Positions 48,593-59,746 of a stretch of DNA of 64,000 nt are shown here, piece after piece. The first letter of the stretch is position 1. Each line of letters opens with the position of its first letter. The notes beneath the pieces are model-generated. The model did not search any database, was not told where the DNA came from, and was given only the letters and a program-made list of their open reading frames with translations. This DNA comes from Ceratothoa steindachneri (Eukaryota; Arthropoda; Malacostraca; Isopoda; Cymothoidae), in NCBI GenBank assembly GCA_963969495.1, contig OZ018330.1, forward strand, positions 67,714,907 through 67,778,906. Reading direction: 5' to 3'. The position numbers were made by a program, and so were the translations under genes.

Positions 48593-49300
48593 CAGTGCCA
48601 GCTCATGCATAGGCACTGCGGAACTGCAGCATCCCCTATTTCCACTCGATATTATCGATAACATTCAATATATGAGTCCTTTTTTCTTTAATTCTTTCTT
48701 TATACTCCGCGTGTGTTCTGCTTAAAAACGTGTGTATATTCTTGAATGTGAGAAGGTGTAGAATTTAATTCATATGGTTTCGGTTCTTTTATGTATTAAC
48801 TAATTAATTGAGCTGCTGAAATTTATCTTGGGAAATAATCTCGATGATATTTTTAGTGAAATTACGAAACGGAAAAAAATCTTCTTGACAATTTCTATGA
48901 CTAAATCAGAGGCAGAACATTGCTTTTCAACACTGAAAGGAATAAAATCTTTTCTAAGGATCACTATGAATTCTGAAACACTAAATGCATTTGCAGTGCT
49001 TTCAATTGAGCAAAAATGTCTCAGTAGTCATCCAGAGCTCAAGGAGAAAATAATTAATCTTTTCGAGCAAATTAAAACAAGAAGAATGGATTTCGTTTTT
49101 AAATGAATGGATCGAGCTTAAACTATAACAATTTAGGCTATTAGTAAGTAAAAAATGTTTCATTTTGTTCTATTTAGAATTTTATCAAGTTTATCTATAA
49201 CTTTTCTTTTTATATGTTTATTTCCTTTTACCCAATATTAAAACAATGCTACAAAATTTCTGATGCAGCACCCCGAATAATTTTAGCTACCAGCCCCCAC
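48593..49300 (+). mobile_element. Internally deleted hAT element
   Basis: The left part (CAGTGCCAGCTCATGCATAG) and the GCAGCATCCCC that follows have the look of a hAT terminus. An inverted-like GCAGCACCCC lies at 49265-49275, downstream of the transposase tail. Only the transposase C-terminus remains inside, so most of the element is deleted. I could not identify an 8-bp target duplication, so the ends are approximate. Confidence 0.5.
48828..49106 (+). pseudogene. hAT transposase C-terminal dimerisation domain
   Basis: The 92-codon frame matches the C-terminal (Dimer_Tnp_hAT) region of ZMYM-type hAT transposases: SEAEHCFSTLKGIKSFLR (family pattern SVERSFSALKRIKTFLR), TMNSETLNAFAVLSIEQ, and the end RRMDFVFK (family RRMDFxYK). 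The upstream BED zinc finger and RNase-H-like catalytic core are absent, so this is a terminal remnant and not an active enzyme. Host genes derived from such transposases exist, but nothing suggests that here. Confidence 0.8.
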
Positions 49301-50393
49301 TCGGTATAACTTCTGTGTAAATATGGATCCGCAGAAACGATTAGAGTTGCCTTTTCTTACTTGCAGGGTGCGTGTAATGTTTTGATATTGAAAAAAGAAT
49401 ATTAAAACCACGTTAAAGAATTAGGAAGAAAACTGTTAAAACTAATTTATACATTTTTAAAAAAATTATTAGAGAGGGAATAATTTATTAGGAGTACAAA
49501 CAGACATAGGTTAATGTTGGGTTTATGCCCACCCCCAAATTTTGTGAGCGCTGTGTTATACCTAAATATGACTACTCTTTTTAAAAATACGCAAATGCTA
49601 TATAATTTATATTGTAGATATACTATATATTGCTTCTTCACTACTTACTGTAGGCAAATTTCTAATTATGATGTTATGGCAAAAATTAGATTTTCGCCAT
49701 CTTGGGAGACACATTGTGAATTTTGGTTCAAATTATAGTCTAAAAGGTAGAGCTTTCGGCGCTGATGCATATGCTTATCTAACTTAATTGCTTTTTTCAC
49801 GAGGTCATCAGTTGGACTAAGAAAAAAATGTATAAATAGTTTATCTCGATTTCAAAAAGACTTTAACATAGACCAATAAATAATATTTATTCATGAAAAC
49901 AAAACATACATAATTAATCTTCTGTGGTAGAAACTCTATATACGCAATATCTAAAAAACATAGCGTTATCCATTATCTATAACATTATATCTTACGAATG
50001 TAATTTTATTTGAAACCTCGATTCAAGTTCTTTCTAATATTTTCTTTACAGTTTGAAAAAGAGCCCGGAGAGATACCTTATACTATATATGAACATTTAT
50101 CAAAGTTCCTTCTATGAGTTCACTAAAAATAAATATGATCATCGAATTTTTCCGAATATTTTAAAACCAAATTACTTACAAATCGTGAAGTTCAGAAAAT
50201 CTATTAGAAGTAAGACATGTCTGTGTTGTTTATTTTTCATATATAAAAGAAAATTTAGATGTTTAAAAAAAATATCTAAGAATTAATTTTTTCGTATATC
50301 AAAAGAATTCCGATAAAAGTTTTTTCTTAATTTTAAGATAAGAAAATAAGAATAAATATTAAAAAACCTAGTCCAAGGGTAAATTATGAGGAA
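49301..50393. other. No gene recognised
   Basis: AT-rich sequence with short frames only, up to the left LTR of copy B. Confidence 0.4.
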
Positions 50394-51491
50394 TGTCGGA
50401 GAATAGGATCAAGTTGACCCTTTCTGAGTTTCTCAGGCGAGGTCGATGAGGGCTATATTCGTGGGAGATTTATAATATAAGCAGAGTGCGAATTAACTAA
50501 ATGTAGGTTGGCCAAACAGTCAACTATCTTGGAAGTTCCGGGACAATAGGAAAACGGGTACAAAAATAACTTTACTAATATGCAAATTAATATTCTTTTA
50601 CAAAGTTAAAAGGGTTTTAAAAATAGCTATATACACATTACATTAGAGGTACACGAGTTTCAGCAGCTAAAAGGGGGGGAGACTTGGTGGGGAGGGTCGC
50701 CGTACAAACAAACGAACAATGTTGACCGAGGGTCACTCGAATGAGCTTGAGCGTATATGAAGCCAACGATGGAGGCTTATAATGTGTAGGGGGGTGGGGG
50801 TAGTAAAGAGAGCACTTGCACAAGAGAGTTACGCGTTGCTGTTACCTCGGAAATTTGGTCCGAGAGAGTAATCCTTGCCTTGGCGAAAAGTTCAAATAGG
50901 AGTATCTTGACAATGACTATTACGGGATGAACTTAGATCTTGCTTTCGAGTTAGATACGAATTGAGATTGGATGCGTTTCTTTCGAGGAGGGGGTAGGGC
51001 GGGTACGGGGTTAGCTCATGCAAGTTAATCGAGAATAACCGGAGCCTGAGGGGTTCTGCAAGAATTGTGCAAAGTTCAACGGGACGCGAATAGCGGCTAC
51101 TGACGGGGGGACTGGCAGAGGGTACTGATGGAGTGGGCAGACGGCGGATACTGCCTTCCAACTCTGGCGCCGGAGGATTTATAATGTTGTCAAATGGGGT
51201 TTTCTCCCCTCCAACCCTAATGGAGGGATTCAGGGTCCGAAGCATCGGCAGGCGAGAGTAGTCTCGCCATTTTAGCACCATCGCGGAAAGGTTCCTAAGC
51301 CGGCAAAGCGAAACTTTGTTCGAATACCACTGGGAGTTTTTCGGGCTATCAAGCTTATCGCAGCTTTTTGCGATGGCGGGCTTTCGGCCACCACGGCGTC
51401 TCATAATTTCGCACTTCAATTAGTGCAGACAAAAAAGGTCGCCCAGGTGTCTGTTGGTAACTTTCTCTTTCTCTCTCTCTCTGATCTGACA
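50394..51491 (-). repeat. Copy B 3' LTR
   Basis: On the minus strand it starts TGTCAGATCAGAGAGAG at 51491 and ends CATTCTCCGACA-like at 50394. It aligns with 55179-56216 along its length (for example GATGAGGGCTAT and GCGAAACTTTGT). It carries a 175-codon sense frame at 50892-51419. Confidence 0.85.
50892..51419 (-). CDS. Open frame inside copy B 3' LTR
   Basis: This 175-codon frame lies on the element sense strand. After a five-residue extension it starts MRRRGGRKPAIAKS and ends near CQDTPI. It is basic at the N-terminus and proline/serine-rich in the middle, with no motif I recognise and no membrane segment. Its collinear partner in the other LTR (55632-56141) starts MRRRGARKPAIRES. Across about 168 shared codons there is no frameshift or internal stop, although about a third of residues differ. 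It could be an LTR-encoded accessory protein, as some retroelements have, or a frame kept open by chance in GC-richer sequence. No function is assigned. Confidence 0.35.
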   Translation of the reverse strand: MKCEIMRRRGGRKPAIAKSCDKLDSPKNSQWYSNKVSLCRLRNLSAMVLKWRDYSRLPMLRTLNPSIRVGGEKTPFDNIINPPAPELEGSIRRLPTPSVPSASPPVSSRYSRPVELCTILAEPLRLRLFSINLHELTPYPPYPLLERNASNLNSYLTRKQDLSSSRNSHCQDTPI

Positions 51492-51749
51492 CTTATCTAT
51501 CCCCAGATAAAACTTCAGGAGAAGAAGTGACATCGGAGAATGATTAAAGGGGGAGGGGATTATAACTTAAAGTCGTATGACAATAGCGGATAAAGTTGAG
51601 AATACCTAGGACAAATTTTCAAAATGAAGTCAAAGTACAAAATAGTGGAGCTAGTGGTGGGGGGTGTACCATACATATACACAAGGCTATATAATCCTAC
51701 GGCATGGTTGACGAAGGATATTTTTGTCTATGATACCATTAAGTGGGGC

Positions 51750-51962
51750 TCACTGGCCCGAAGGTGAGTTTATCCTACGATTATACAAAACTCCTCCAAA
51801 AGAGGAATTCATTGTACTCGCGGCTTCCAGGGGCCTCCTTTTTAATAGCTCGCAGAGGGAGGCAGAGATAGTCGCAAAGTTTGGTATGAAGCGATGATAG
51901 AACAATGCAAAGCCTATGAAGGATTGCAGCTGCTTTTTGTTAGTAGGCAAAGACATCTCCAC
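51750..51962 (-). pseudogene. Copy B RT C-terminal/RNase H stub
   Basis: The frame reads LPTNKKQLQSFIGFALFYHR then FIPNFATISASL, the connection that follows the Ty3/gypsy RT fingers-palm (family pattern T.KqLrsFLG...YYRrFIpnFs). It ends in a shortened SSFGGVLYN that resembles the first RNase H block without its Asp. The rest of RNase H is missing before the LTR. Confidence 0.75.
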
Positions 51963-52440
51963 GATTGCTCAGATCTTTTCTTTCTAGGGGGGCTAACCGA
52001 TTATTCAAGATGTGAAAGCTAAGATAATCGATAGTGCCAAAAGCGAAGTGGCACTTGCCGGGGCCAATTGTCAAATTATGTTTCCGAAGGTGTATAGACA
52101 GGGGGTATGGATTTGAACGGATGGGTTTCAGGGTCGTTAGTTGGATATTGTGCTCGAAGTAGGTAGCACAAGCGGGAATCTCGGTGATGACGTCATCAAA
52201 ACGACTCAGGAGCGCTTGCAGTTGATCCTTTTGAATAGATGATTTCTGGTCGCATATCTTAAATTGCGCAGACGGAGAATTATTAAAGTCGGTCAATACA
52301 TGCAACAGGGATTCCTTTTCTTGCTCCACGCTGGTGACTTGGATTACGCAAAAGAAATCCCAGGAGTAGCCAGATTCCATCGGTGATTCTTCCTCGAGCG
52401 CAACTATCTGGTTGATGCTCGCGCGCTGGTGGTACCGCTT
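51940..52440 (-). pseudogene. Copy B RT, core deleted
   Basis: The N-terminal RT part is well conserved: QKDQLQALLSRFDDVITE, ACATYFEHNIQLTT and PIRSNPYPLSIHLRK. It then jumps straight to HNLTIGPGKCHFAFGTIDYL, a block that lies well after the catalytic YxDD motif in copy A. About 150 codons, including both catalytic centres, are missing, so no RT activity is possible. A short part after the junction is also degraded. Confidence 0.85.
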
Positions 52441-52469
52441 GAGAATATTAATATGGAAAAGCTTTCTTC

Positions 52470-53500
52470 TCGAGGGGCTTCAATAAGGTAATTCACGGGG
52501 CCACGCTTCTCGAGAGTGGTAGGGGCGTTCCCTTCCACTGGCTTAACAATTTCTTGTTGTCCGTGGGGAAGAGAAGCAAAACTTTTTATCCAGGGTTAAA
52601 ATTCCTTTCTTTGGACTTGCAATAAAAGTATGGCTTATACTTGTCAAAATTGATGTCAGCGTTCTGAGACGCAATTTCGGCGAACTTTTCCAGCCTTCTT
52701 TTTAAATCCAGTATAAACGAATAAGAAGTCTGGATAATTTGATCCAATTTCTGATTGAAATAAAGTTCCTTTAGGATACTCAGGGGTCCTCTGACGTTTC
52801 CACCATATAAAATTTCAAAGGGGCGAATCCTATTGTATGATGGCTGATTTCACTGTAGGCAAATGTGTCTACCGGAAGGAAGCAGTGCCATTTAGTAGGC
52901 TGATCAACTCAAAACTTCCTGAGAATGTCCTTGAGGCTTCCATTTAGCCTCTTGCACATTCTATTCCCACTCTACAGAAAAGGAGTGGTAAACAGGCGTT
53001 TGATCATCAATGATTTTTTCCAAAGTACTCGATTAATTCGGAGGTGAATTGTCGACCACGATCTGAGAGGATTTCTTTGGGCAGGCCCAGACGTAAAGGA
53101 TGGAAATAAAGGCTTTGGCGCAGGAGATGCTATCGACTTCTCGAGCGGCACTGCCTCGGGAAATTGGGTGGCAAAGCCGACCAGCGTCAAAACGTAACTA
53201 TGGCCTTCGCTCGACAGGGGTTAGATCGGTCCAATTAGGTCTATAGCTACTCGGGAGAAGGGTTCAGAGATTAGTATACCCTTCTGCAAAGGCGCAGGTT
53301 CGACTCCTCATTTTATTGCCGTCTTTTGGCAAATGACGTACGAACGACAATATCGCAGAATTTCGTCGGTCGTGCCAGGCCAATAAAAGTATTTGAAGAT
53401 CCTCTGAGCGGTCTTCGTGAGATTAAAATGACCAGCAAATAGGCTATCGTGAGCCGTTTGCAGGATTGGTTAGACGTGGGAGCGGGATACATATAGTGTG
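52470..53500 (-). pseudogene. Copy B integrase, located between protease and RT
   Basis: Right to left: the HHCC zinc-binding part at about 53480-53340 with AHDSLFAGHFNLTKTAQR and YCRSYVICQKT; the first catalytic Asp block AIDLIGPI near 53235; TLVGFATQFPEAVPLE (53190); the second Asp block LPKEILSDRGRQFTSEL near 53060; a third block MCKRLNGSLKDIL near 52940, where the catalytic Glu of the family (CERLNG) is Lys; and a GPY/F-like end LLSQWKGTPLPL near 52540. There are several stops and frameshifts. Integrase inserts the cDNA into the host genome. Its place upstream of RT defines the Gmr1-like order. Confidence 0.88.
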
Positions 53501-53603
53501 CGGGACTCGGTGTTGTTTTCGTCGGTGCACACTCGATTGAGGAGGTCGTCCTTGATGAGGAAGGAAATCTCCTTATTCCTTCTGACGGTTTTGCGTGTTT
53601 TGT

Positions 53604-54216
53604 TCAGGGCTTTGGACCACATTCCCTCTTGCTTTTGGCAAAGTTATGGGTCATCGCACTCTGGAATTTGGGAGCATACGGGGGCTTCAGAGGTGTAGGA
53701 GATTTCAGTTCCTTCTTCCCGCGGGTTAGTATAGTAACGGATTGAGCCACGGGGGAGGAAGAAACCCGGGAAGACTGACCAATTAGGCCAGAGCAAATCT
53801 TGATGGGGGCTGCAACGACTTCAGCCCAATCAGTAAAATACGCGCAGTCAACGTAGCAGTGAACAATGGGGAATTTATTGGCGCGCCCCAAGTAATCATA
53901 CACTACAGCAAATTTATCGTGGTCCGGAGCGACAGGGGTAGTAGTTCATCGAATGCAACAATGCACGTGCACCCTGTATCACGGACAAAGGTGGAGATAC
54001 AGCACCATTCATTGCTCCAGTTTCAAATTGGAGGGCACCAGGGGTACTTTTGTCGAACAAAAAGTTTACCTGGTGGCCAGCAGTATTCGGCGAGTTTGAA
54101 GAAGAGGGGGCTTCATTTTCCCAGTGTGTGGGCGTAGAAGTGGCCCTGACCTGGATTACCTGATGAGAAGGAGAGGTGCTTCTAAAACGCGAGTTTTGGG
54201 GGCAATTGCTACTCAA
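53604..54216 (-). pseudogene. Copy B gag end and aspartic protease
   Basis: The frame 54216-53914 reads MSSNCPQNSRFRSTSPSHQV, then HQVNFLFDKSTPGALQFETG and the block VIQGARALLHSMN, which corresponds to the protease active-site segment of copy A (RDTGCTCFIVSDE) with the DTG lost. The next frame (53903-53604) has YDYLGRANKFPIVHCYV and APIKICSGLIGQSSRVSS, the protease C-terminal half. Just upstream (about 54235) is the last part of a CCHC knuckle, SCGVPGHLSSNC, whose first Cys codon has become TGA. Confidence 0.8.
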
Positions 54217-54234
54217 GTGGCCCGGAACTCCACA

Positions 54235-55100
54235 TGAATATCACATGATGGTCGTCCTGGGTAAATAATGAATCAATGGGAGAGGGAAGAAAAGGGCTTA
54301 ACATCATGGTGGTCCGACGAGAGGATAGGTTTGGGTTTCGCGGGCCGAGTCACCTTAACGAACTTATTCCCATTATTAGGAACAAATTTGTTCTTGCTGG
54401 TTTAGGATTTAGGAGATAAGGGTTCTCATTTCTTCCCGTCCTTCGGATAGCAGTTGTAGCTAGCGGCGTAGATGTCTGCCTGCTCGACGCATCCCTTGAG
54501 AGTACGGCACCTCCGGTCTTTCACGAAGGATCTAATTTCCGAAGGGAGGGACGCAAGAAATTGGTCCTTAGAACGAAATCGACCAGGGCATCGTAATTAT
54601 GATGCAGCTTGGACGCGTCAATCCCAAAATTAAAATGACGCTGTTGGGAGTAGCCGAAGTGTCGGAAAGTCTGGTTCGGTTGAATGTGACAGTGCCTAAA
54701 TTTAGCTCGAGAGTACGAATGGTTTTGCTAAACAAACAAAAACACGAACAACAAATTGGGGACGGCGCGAAATACTTGCGAGAGAGCTTTTTTGGTTGGA
54801 GATTTCACTGTGAATGACGCGAGAGTTAAAGCACTCCTAGCACAGCAATACGAAGAATAATACTATTTTTCTATACCTTCAAATTACGGCGCGAGATGCG
54901 GCCTTGAAGGACAACAATTCAATTGCGTGGGTGAATAAAATTAATAGTTAAACACAGTGACACCAAAAAAATGGCAACGGGAACAAATAAACTTCGCAAA
55001 TAGGTATACAATGGTTATTCCTCACCTTTTAAACTCCAGAACCAGAACTAAGATTAGCTAACAATTAACAATTTAACAAAGATTAACCAATAGATTGATC
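54235..55100 (-). pseudogene. Copy B gag remnant
   Basis: Minus-strand fragments align with the copy A gag: QRHFNFGIDASKL, a LVDFVLR block, a KDRRCRTLKGCVEQADIYA block (54540-54440) and SYNCYPKDGKK. The N-terminal half is not recognisable. Gag forms the particle that packages the element RNA. Confidence 0.65.
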
Positions 55101-55178
55101 AAATTTCAATTAATTGATTGAATAAGATTAACCTCAATAAACACACCACCAGTTTAATATAAAATAGATATTAATATA

Positions 55179-56216
55179 TGTCGTAGAATAGGGTCAATTT
55201 AACCCTTTCTGCGTTTTTCAGTCGACGCCGATGAGGGCTATTTGCGTGGGAGATTTATAATACAAGCAGAGTGCGAATAAACTAAATGAAGGTTGGTCAA
55301 ACAGTCGACTATCTTGGAGGTTCCGGAGCAATAGAAAAATGGGTACAAAAATAACTTTACTAATATGCAAATTAATATTCTTTTACAATGTTAAAAAGGT
55401 TTTAAAACAAGATATATACATATTAAACGTACACAAGTCTCAGCGTCTAACGAAGAATATTGACCGCGGGTCGCTTGAATGAGTTTAAGCGTATATAAAG
55501 CCTACGATGAAGGGTTACACGGTGGGGGGGGGGGGGTAGTAAGGGGGGACCTGCAGATAAGATTTACGCGTTGCCTTGCTGTTAACTGGGAGATTTGGTT
55601 CAAGGGAGTAATCCTTGCCTTGGCGCAAAGTTCAAATAATAGTCTCTTGACAATAACCATTACAGGATGAACTTGGCTTTCGAGATAGACATGAATCAAG
55701 ACTGGGTGCGTTCCGTTCGAGGAGTAGGTCGAACGTGTACGGTGTAGACTCACGCGAATTAATCGAGAATACCCGGAGCTTGAGGGGTTCTGCGATATTT
55801 GTGCAGAGTCCAACGAGACGTGAATAATGGGTAATATAGGTGGGTGGGCAGAGGGTACTGATGGGGCAGGCAGACAGACGGCGTATACAGCCTTCCATCT
55901 CTGGCGACGTAGGATTTATATTGGGGTCGAATTGGGATTTTATCCATCCGTCTCTAGAGGAGGGTTCCAGGGTCCGACGCATCGGCAGGCAAGAGTAGTC
56001 TCGCCAATTTAGCACAATCGTGGGGAGGTTCCTAAGCCGACGAGGCGAAACTTTGTCTGACTTCCACTGGGACCTTTTCTGGCTATCAAACTTGTCGCGG
56101 CTTTCTCTGATTGCAGGCTTTCGGGCACCCCGGCGTCTCATAATTTCTCACTTCTATTATCGCAGGCAAAAAGACCCTTGTGTCTGTTGTCTCTCTCTCT
56201 TTCTCTTTCTCTGATC
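55179..56216 (-). repeat. Copy B 5' LTR
   Basis: It starts (+ strand left end) TGTCGTAGAATAGGGTC and ends CTCTGATC at 56216; the final five or so bases expected from the other LTR are replaced. It contains a 13-base G run near 55525 and a TATAAATCC box on the minus strand near 55915, and it carries a 169-codon sense frame (55632-56141). Confidence 0.85.
55632..56141 (-). CDS. Open frame inside copy B 5' LTR
   Basis: This is the counterpart of the 50892-51419 frame: 169 codons starting MRRRGARKPAIRES and ending near YCQETII. Shared stretches include RLRNL, WRDYS, LPMxRTL and ERNA. I do not recognise a family. If LTRs were identical at insertion and evolved freely, several stops would be expected at this level of divergence; none is seen. 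The region is upstream of or overlaps the presumed promoter, so expression is uncertain. Confidence 0.35.
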   Translation of the reverse strand: MRRRGARKPAIRESRDKFDSQKRSQWKSDKVSPRRLRNLPTIVLNWRDYSCLPMRRTLEPSSRDGWIKSQFDPNINPTSPEMEGCIRRLSACPISTLCPPTYITHYSRLVGLCTNIAEPLKLRVFSINSRESTPYTFDLLLERNAPSLDSCLSRKPSSSCNGYCQETII

Positions 56217-56300
56217 AAAGTCTAAACGGAATATTTGACTTTGGGACTATGAGCAGAGTAAAAATGAATATAAGAGTTTGAATTAGTAGGTATGCGATAG

Positions 56301-57540
<1,240 letters not shown>

Positions 57541-58059
57541 TGATGCTTGTCGTAGAATGGACTCTTGACAATATACCATATATGACTATTCGTTGAGGGA
57601 ATCATTGATTTATATTTAGAGTGCATGGTGTCTGGTCGGCCGAGGTTATTTATCTTCAATATGCTTAAGAAGTGGAACTGAGCTCAAGAATAATAATATG
57701 GCTATCATTAATAAAATAGAATTTTATTAATAAAAACTATCAACAACACACAAAACGGAAAATATTGACATAAACAGAGAATGGAAAGGGTCGTGGGAAA
57801 TCTAACTAATCCGAGGATGTAGATTTGAAAGAGATTTAAAAAGGTAAAACAAATAAAAGTAAAGGGATGGGATGATTTGCTAAACTATTTAAAGCACAGG
57901 ATATGGTTGACAAAAGGGTTAAATACTCAAAGGTAACGTTCAGCTTACGTAATTACACGTGTTGTGCAGGGAAAGGTGACGTGAAGGAATCTTCGGTCCG
58001 CTGGCGAGTTCCAGCCGAAGAGGGGGGGGAATTAAATGATCCTGACGTGGTGTCTTGTG

Positions 58060-58380
58060 AATGAGAACCGTTTCTTGGCGAACAGGCTTGAAGAACAATG
58101 GCTGTTCTACCTTGTTCTCTTCTGAACAACAGGAGGGGGGATGAGAATCGTCTCTTGTCTACGGGCTCAAAGAACAATGGCTGTTCTAATGTTGTTCTCC
58201 TTCTGAACAACAGGGGGAAGGGTGAGAACCGTTTCTTGTGAACGGGCTCAAAGAACAATGGCTGTTCTAATGTTGTTCTCTTTCTGAACAACAGGGGGGA
58301 AGTGTGAAAACCGTTTCTTGTGAACGGGCTCGAAGAAAAATGGCTGTTCTAACGTTGTTCTCTTTCTGAACAACAGGGGA
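58060..58380 (-). repeat. Minisatellite in copy A 3' LTR
   Basis: About four and a half units of roughly 75 bp, each with AGAACAATGGCTGTTCT and GTTGTTCTCTTTCTGAACAAC-type palindromes. The same array is present in the other two LTRs of this family with differing unit numbers and small changes. Confidence 0.85.
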
Positions 58381-58809
58381 AGCCTTGTGGACTTGGCGTC
58401 TTGAAGGATCGAACCTTGGCACTCAAGGGATATTGTCCTCTTCTGGACAATGATGGTGGATCTCGAGGTAGAATGCCCTTGGTGCACAAGGTGAGACTGG
58501 ATCGTAGTGATGTCTCGCGAAGAAAATCTGGATCTCGAATCTGCTCTTAGTGGTAAAGTTTCCGTATAAATAGTCGAGCCATCCTTGGCGTAGGGGACAA
58601 TTGAGTGGGGCTTCGAAGGAATGCACAGCCGCGCCTGAGAACAATACCTTATCTGCCCATAAGCCTAACTCAATCTGGCGTGATCGGCGCATGGGGCGAA
58701 CGGGGGAGGAATAAACCTCCTTGGTCAAATATTAGCTCAGGTGGCGGCGATAACGCGCACGGCTCTAAGGCCAAGATGCACGTGGGTAGCCTCGTGTTTC
58801 TAAACAATA

Positions 58810-58854
58810 TGTGATAACGGTTGAAATTAAGCGGCCTCAAACCGTTCTATCACA
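58810..58854 (-). repeat. Hairpin at LTR U3 tip
   Basis: The first 45 bases of the LTR fold back: TGTGATA and ACGGTT at the outside pair with AACCGT and TATCACA across a 16-base loop. The solo LTR has a degraded version. Confidence 0.7.
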
Positions 58855-58870
58855 CCCCTCCATTCCGGGA
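58855..58870 (-). promoter_or_regulatory. Polypurine tract, copy A
   Basis: Reading the minus strand, CCGGAATGGAGGGG lies directly before the 3' LTR start TGTGATAG. This is the position and composition of the primer for second-strand synthesis in LTR retroelements. Confidence 0.75.
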
Positions 58871-59273
58871 GAAGTTGTCACTTCGAAGAAATTGAGAGAA
58901 GGGACAACGATAGAGCTCCGTTATGGGGAACTCGTTTTCTTGTACTAATTGTACCTTCATGCACCTAACTAGTATTACCTCAATACATATGATTATTTTG
59001 ATCTTTTGATTATAGGGGAAAATAACCTTTAATACAAACTTAATAAAAAAAAAGGGCATGGAGCAATGAATTGATATAAAAGTGGTACACATAGGACAAA
59101 ATAATTTATACGTAATTCAATGGGTACAAATATACATACATACAAAAAAAAATAGACATTGAGCGTTACAAAATTCAGACATATACATTAACTAGTTCTA
59201 TTACAAGAGAATCTAATTTAAGTCGTACAAGACGGTATATACATATATGGAGATCCTAATCCTACAAATACAA

Positions 59274-59700
59274 TTAATCTACGCTATTTGGTAACGCATT
59301 TCTACTGAGTGCTTCAGTGACCTGGTTATCGGAACCTTTTATATAATTTATTTTAAATTGATACTCTTGCAAGAGTAAACTCCAGCGCATAATTAGGCCG
59401 TTGGATTGTCGTACATTCCGAATATTGGCTAACGGGCGGTGGTCGGTTCCTATCTGAAATTCTTTTCCTATCAAGTACATTTTGAATTTGTCTATAACCC
59501 AGATAATTGATAGAGCTTCCTTCTCTATAGTGGCATATCTCTTTTCGCGTGGTAATAATTGGCGACTAGCATATGCAACTGAATGACTCGTTCCGTCATC
59601 CTCATATTGAAGGAGTACACCTCCAATGCCCTCGTTGCTCGCGTCGGTCTTAATCCCAAAGATTTTTCCGGGTTGGGCAACTTTAAAATGGGGGCAGAAA
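59274..59700 (-). pseudogene. Copy A RNase H
   Basis: One open stretch of about 140 codons. Motifs in order: TDASNEGIGGVLLQYEDD (first catalytic Asp), YASRQLLPREKRYATIEKEA (Glu), KMYLIGKEFQIGTDHRPL (Asp in TDH), and KGSDNQVTEALSR (the A-D-A-L-S-R end, with Asp replaced by Glu). It removes RNA from RNA-DNA hybrids during reverse transcription. This is the best-preserved domain of the element. A frame change near 59700-59750 separates it from RT. After LSR a stop follows and then non-coding sequence to the polypurine tract. Confidence 0.85.
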
Positions 59701-59746
59701 TGAGCTTACTCTTGATCTGATTAAAATTGGAAACAGTGACATCATT

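Larger units (their letters stand above)
50394..56216 (-). mobile_element. Ty3/gypsy copy B (Gmr1-type domain order)
   Basis: The element is read right to left: 5' LTR 55179-56216, gag remnant, protease, integrase, 5' part of RT, a stub of the RT/RNase H junction, and 3' LTR 50394-51491. The integrase sits before RT, the order described for Gmr1-like Ty3/gypsy elements, whereas most Ty3/gypsy elements have it last. The RT core has been lost. No primer-binding site or clear target duplication could be matched: the sequence left of 50394 is AGGAA and that after 56216 is AAAGT. The LTRs differ from one another by roughly 15-20%, which is large for a single insertion. Confidence 0.85.
57548..58854 (-). 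repeat. Copy A 3' LTR
   Basis: 1307 bp, TGTGATAGAACGG (at 58854, reading minus) to CCATTCTACGACA (57548). It matches the solo LTR at 16187-17486 throughout. It includes the palindromic minisatellite at 58060-58380, a TATTTATACGG promoter candidate near 58570 and AATAAA-type signals near 57715. Confidence 0.92.

Noticed and set aside
48828..49106. Domesticated hAT-derived host gene
   Set aside because: Only the C-terminal domain remains, beside possible transposon ends, with no sign of upstream exons.
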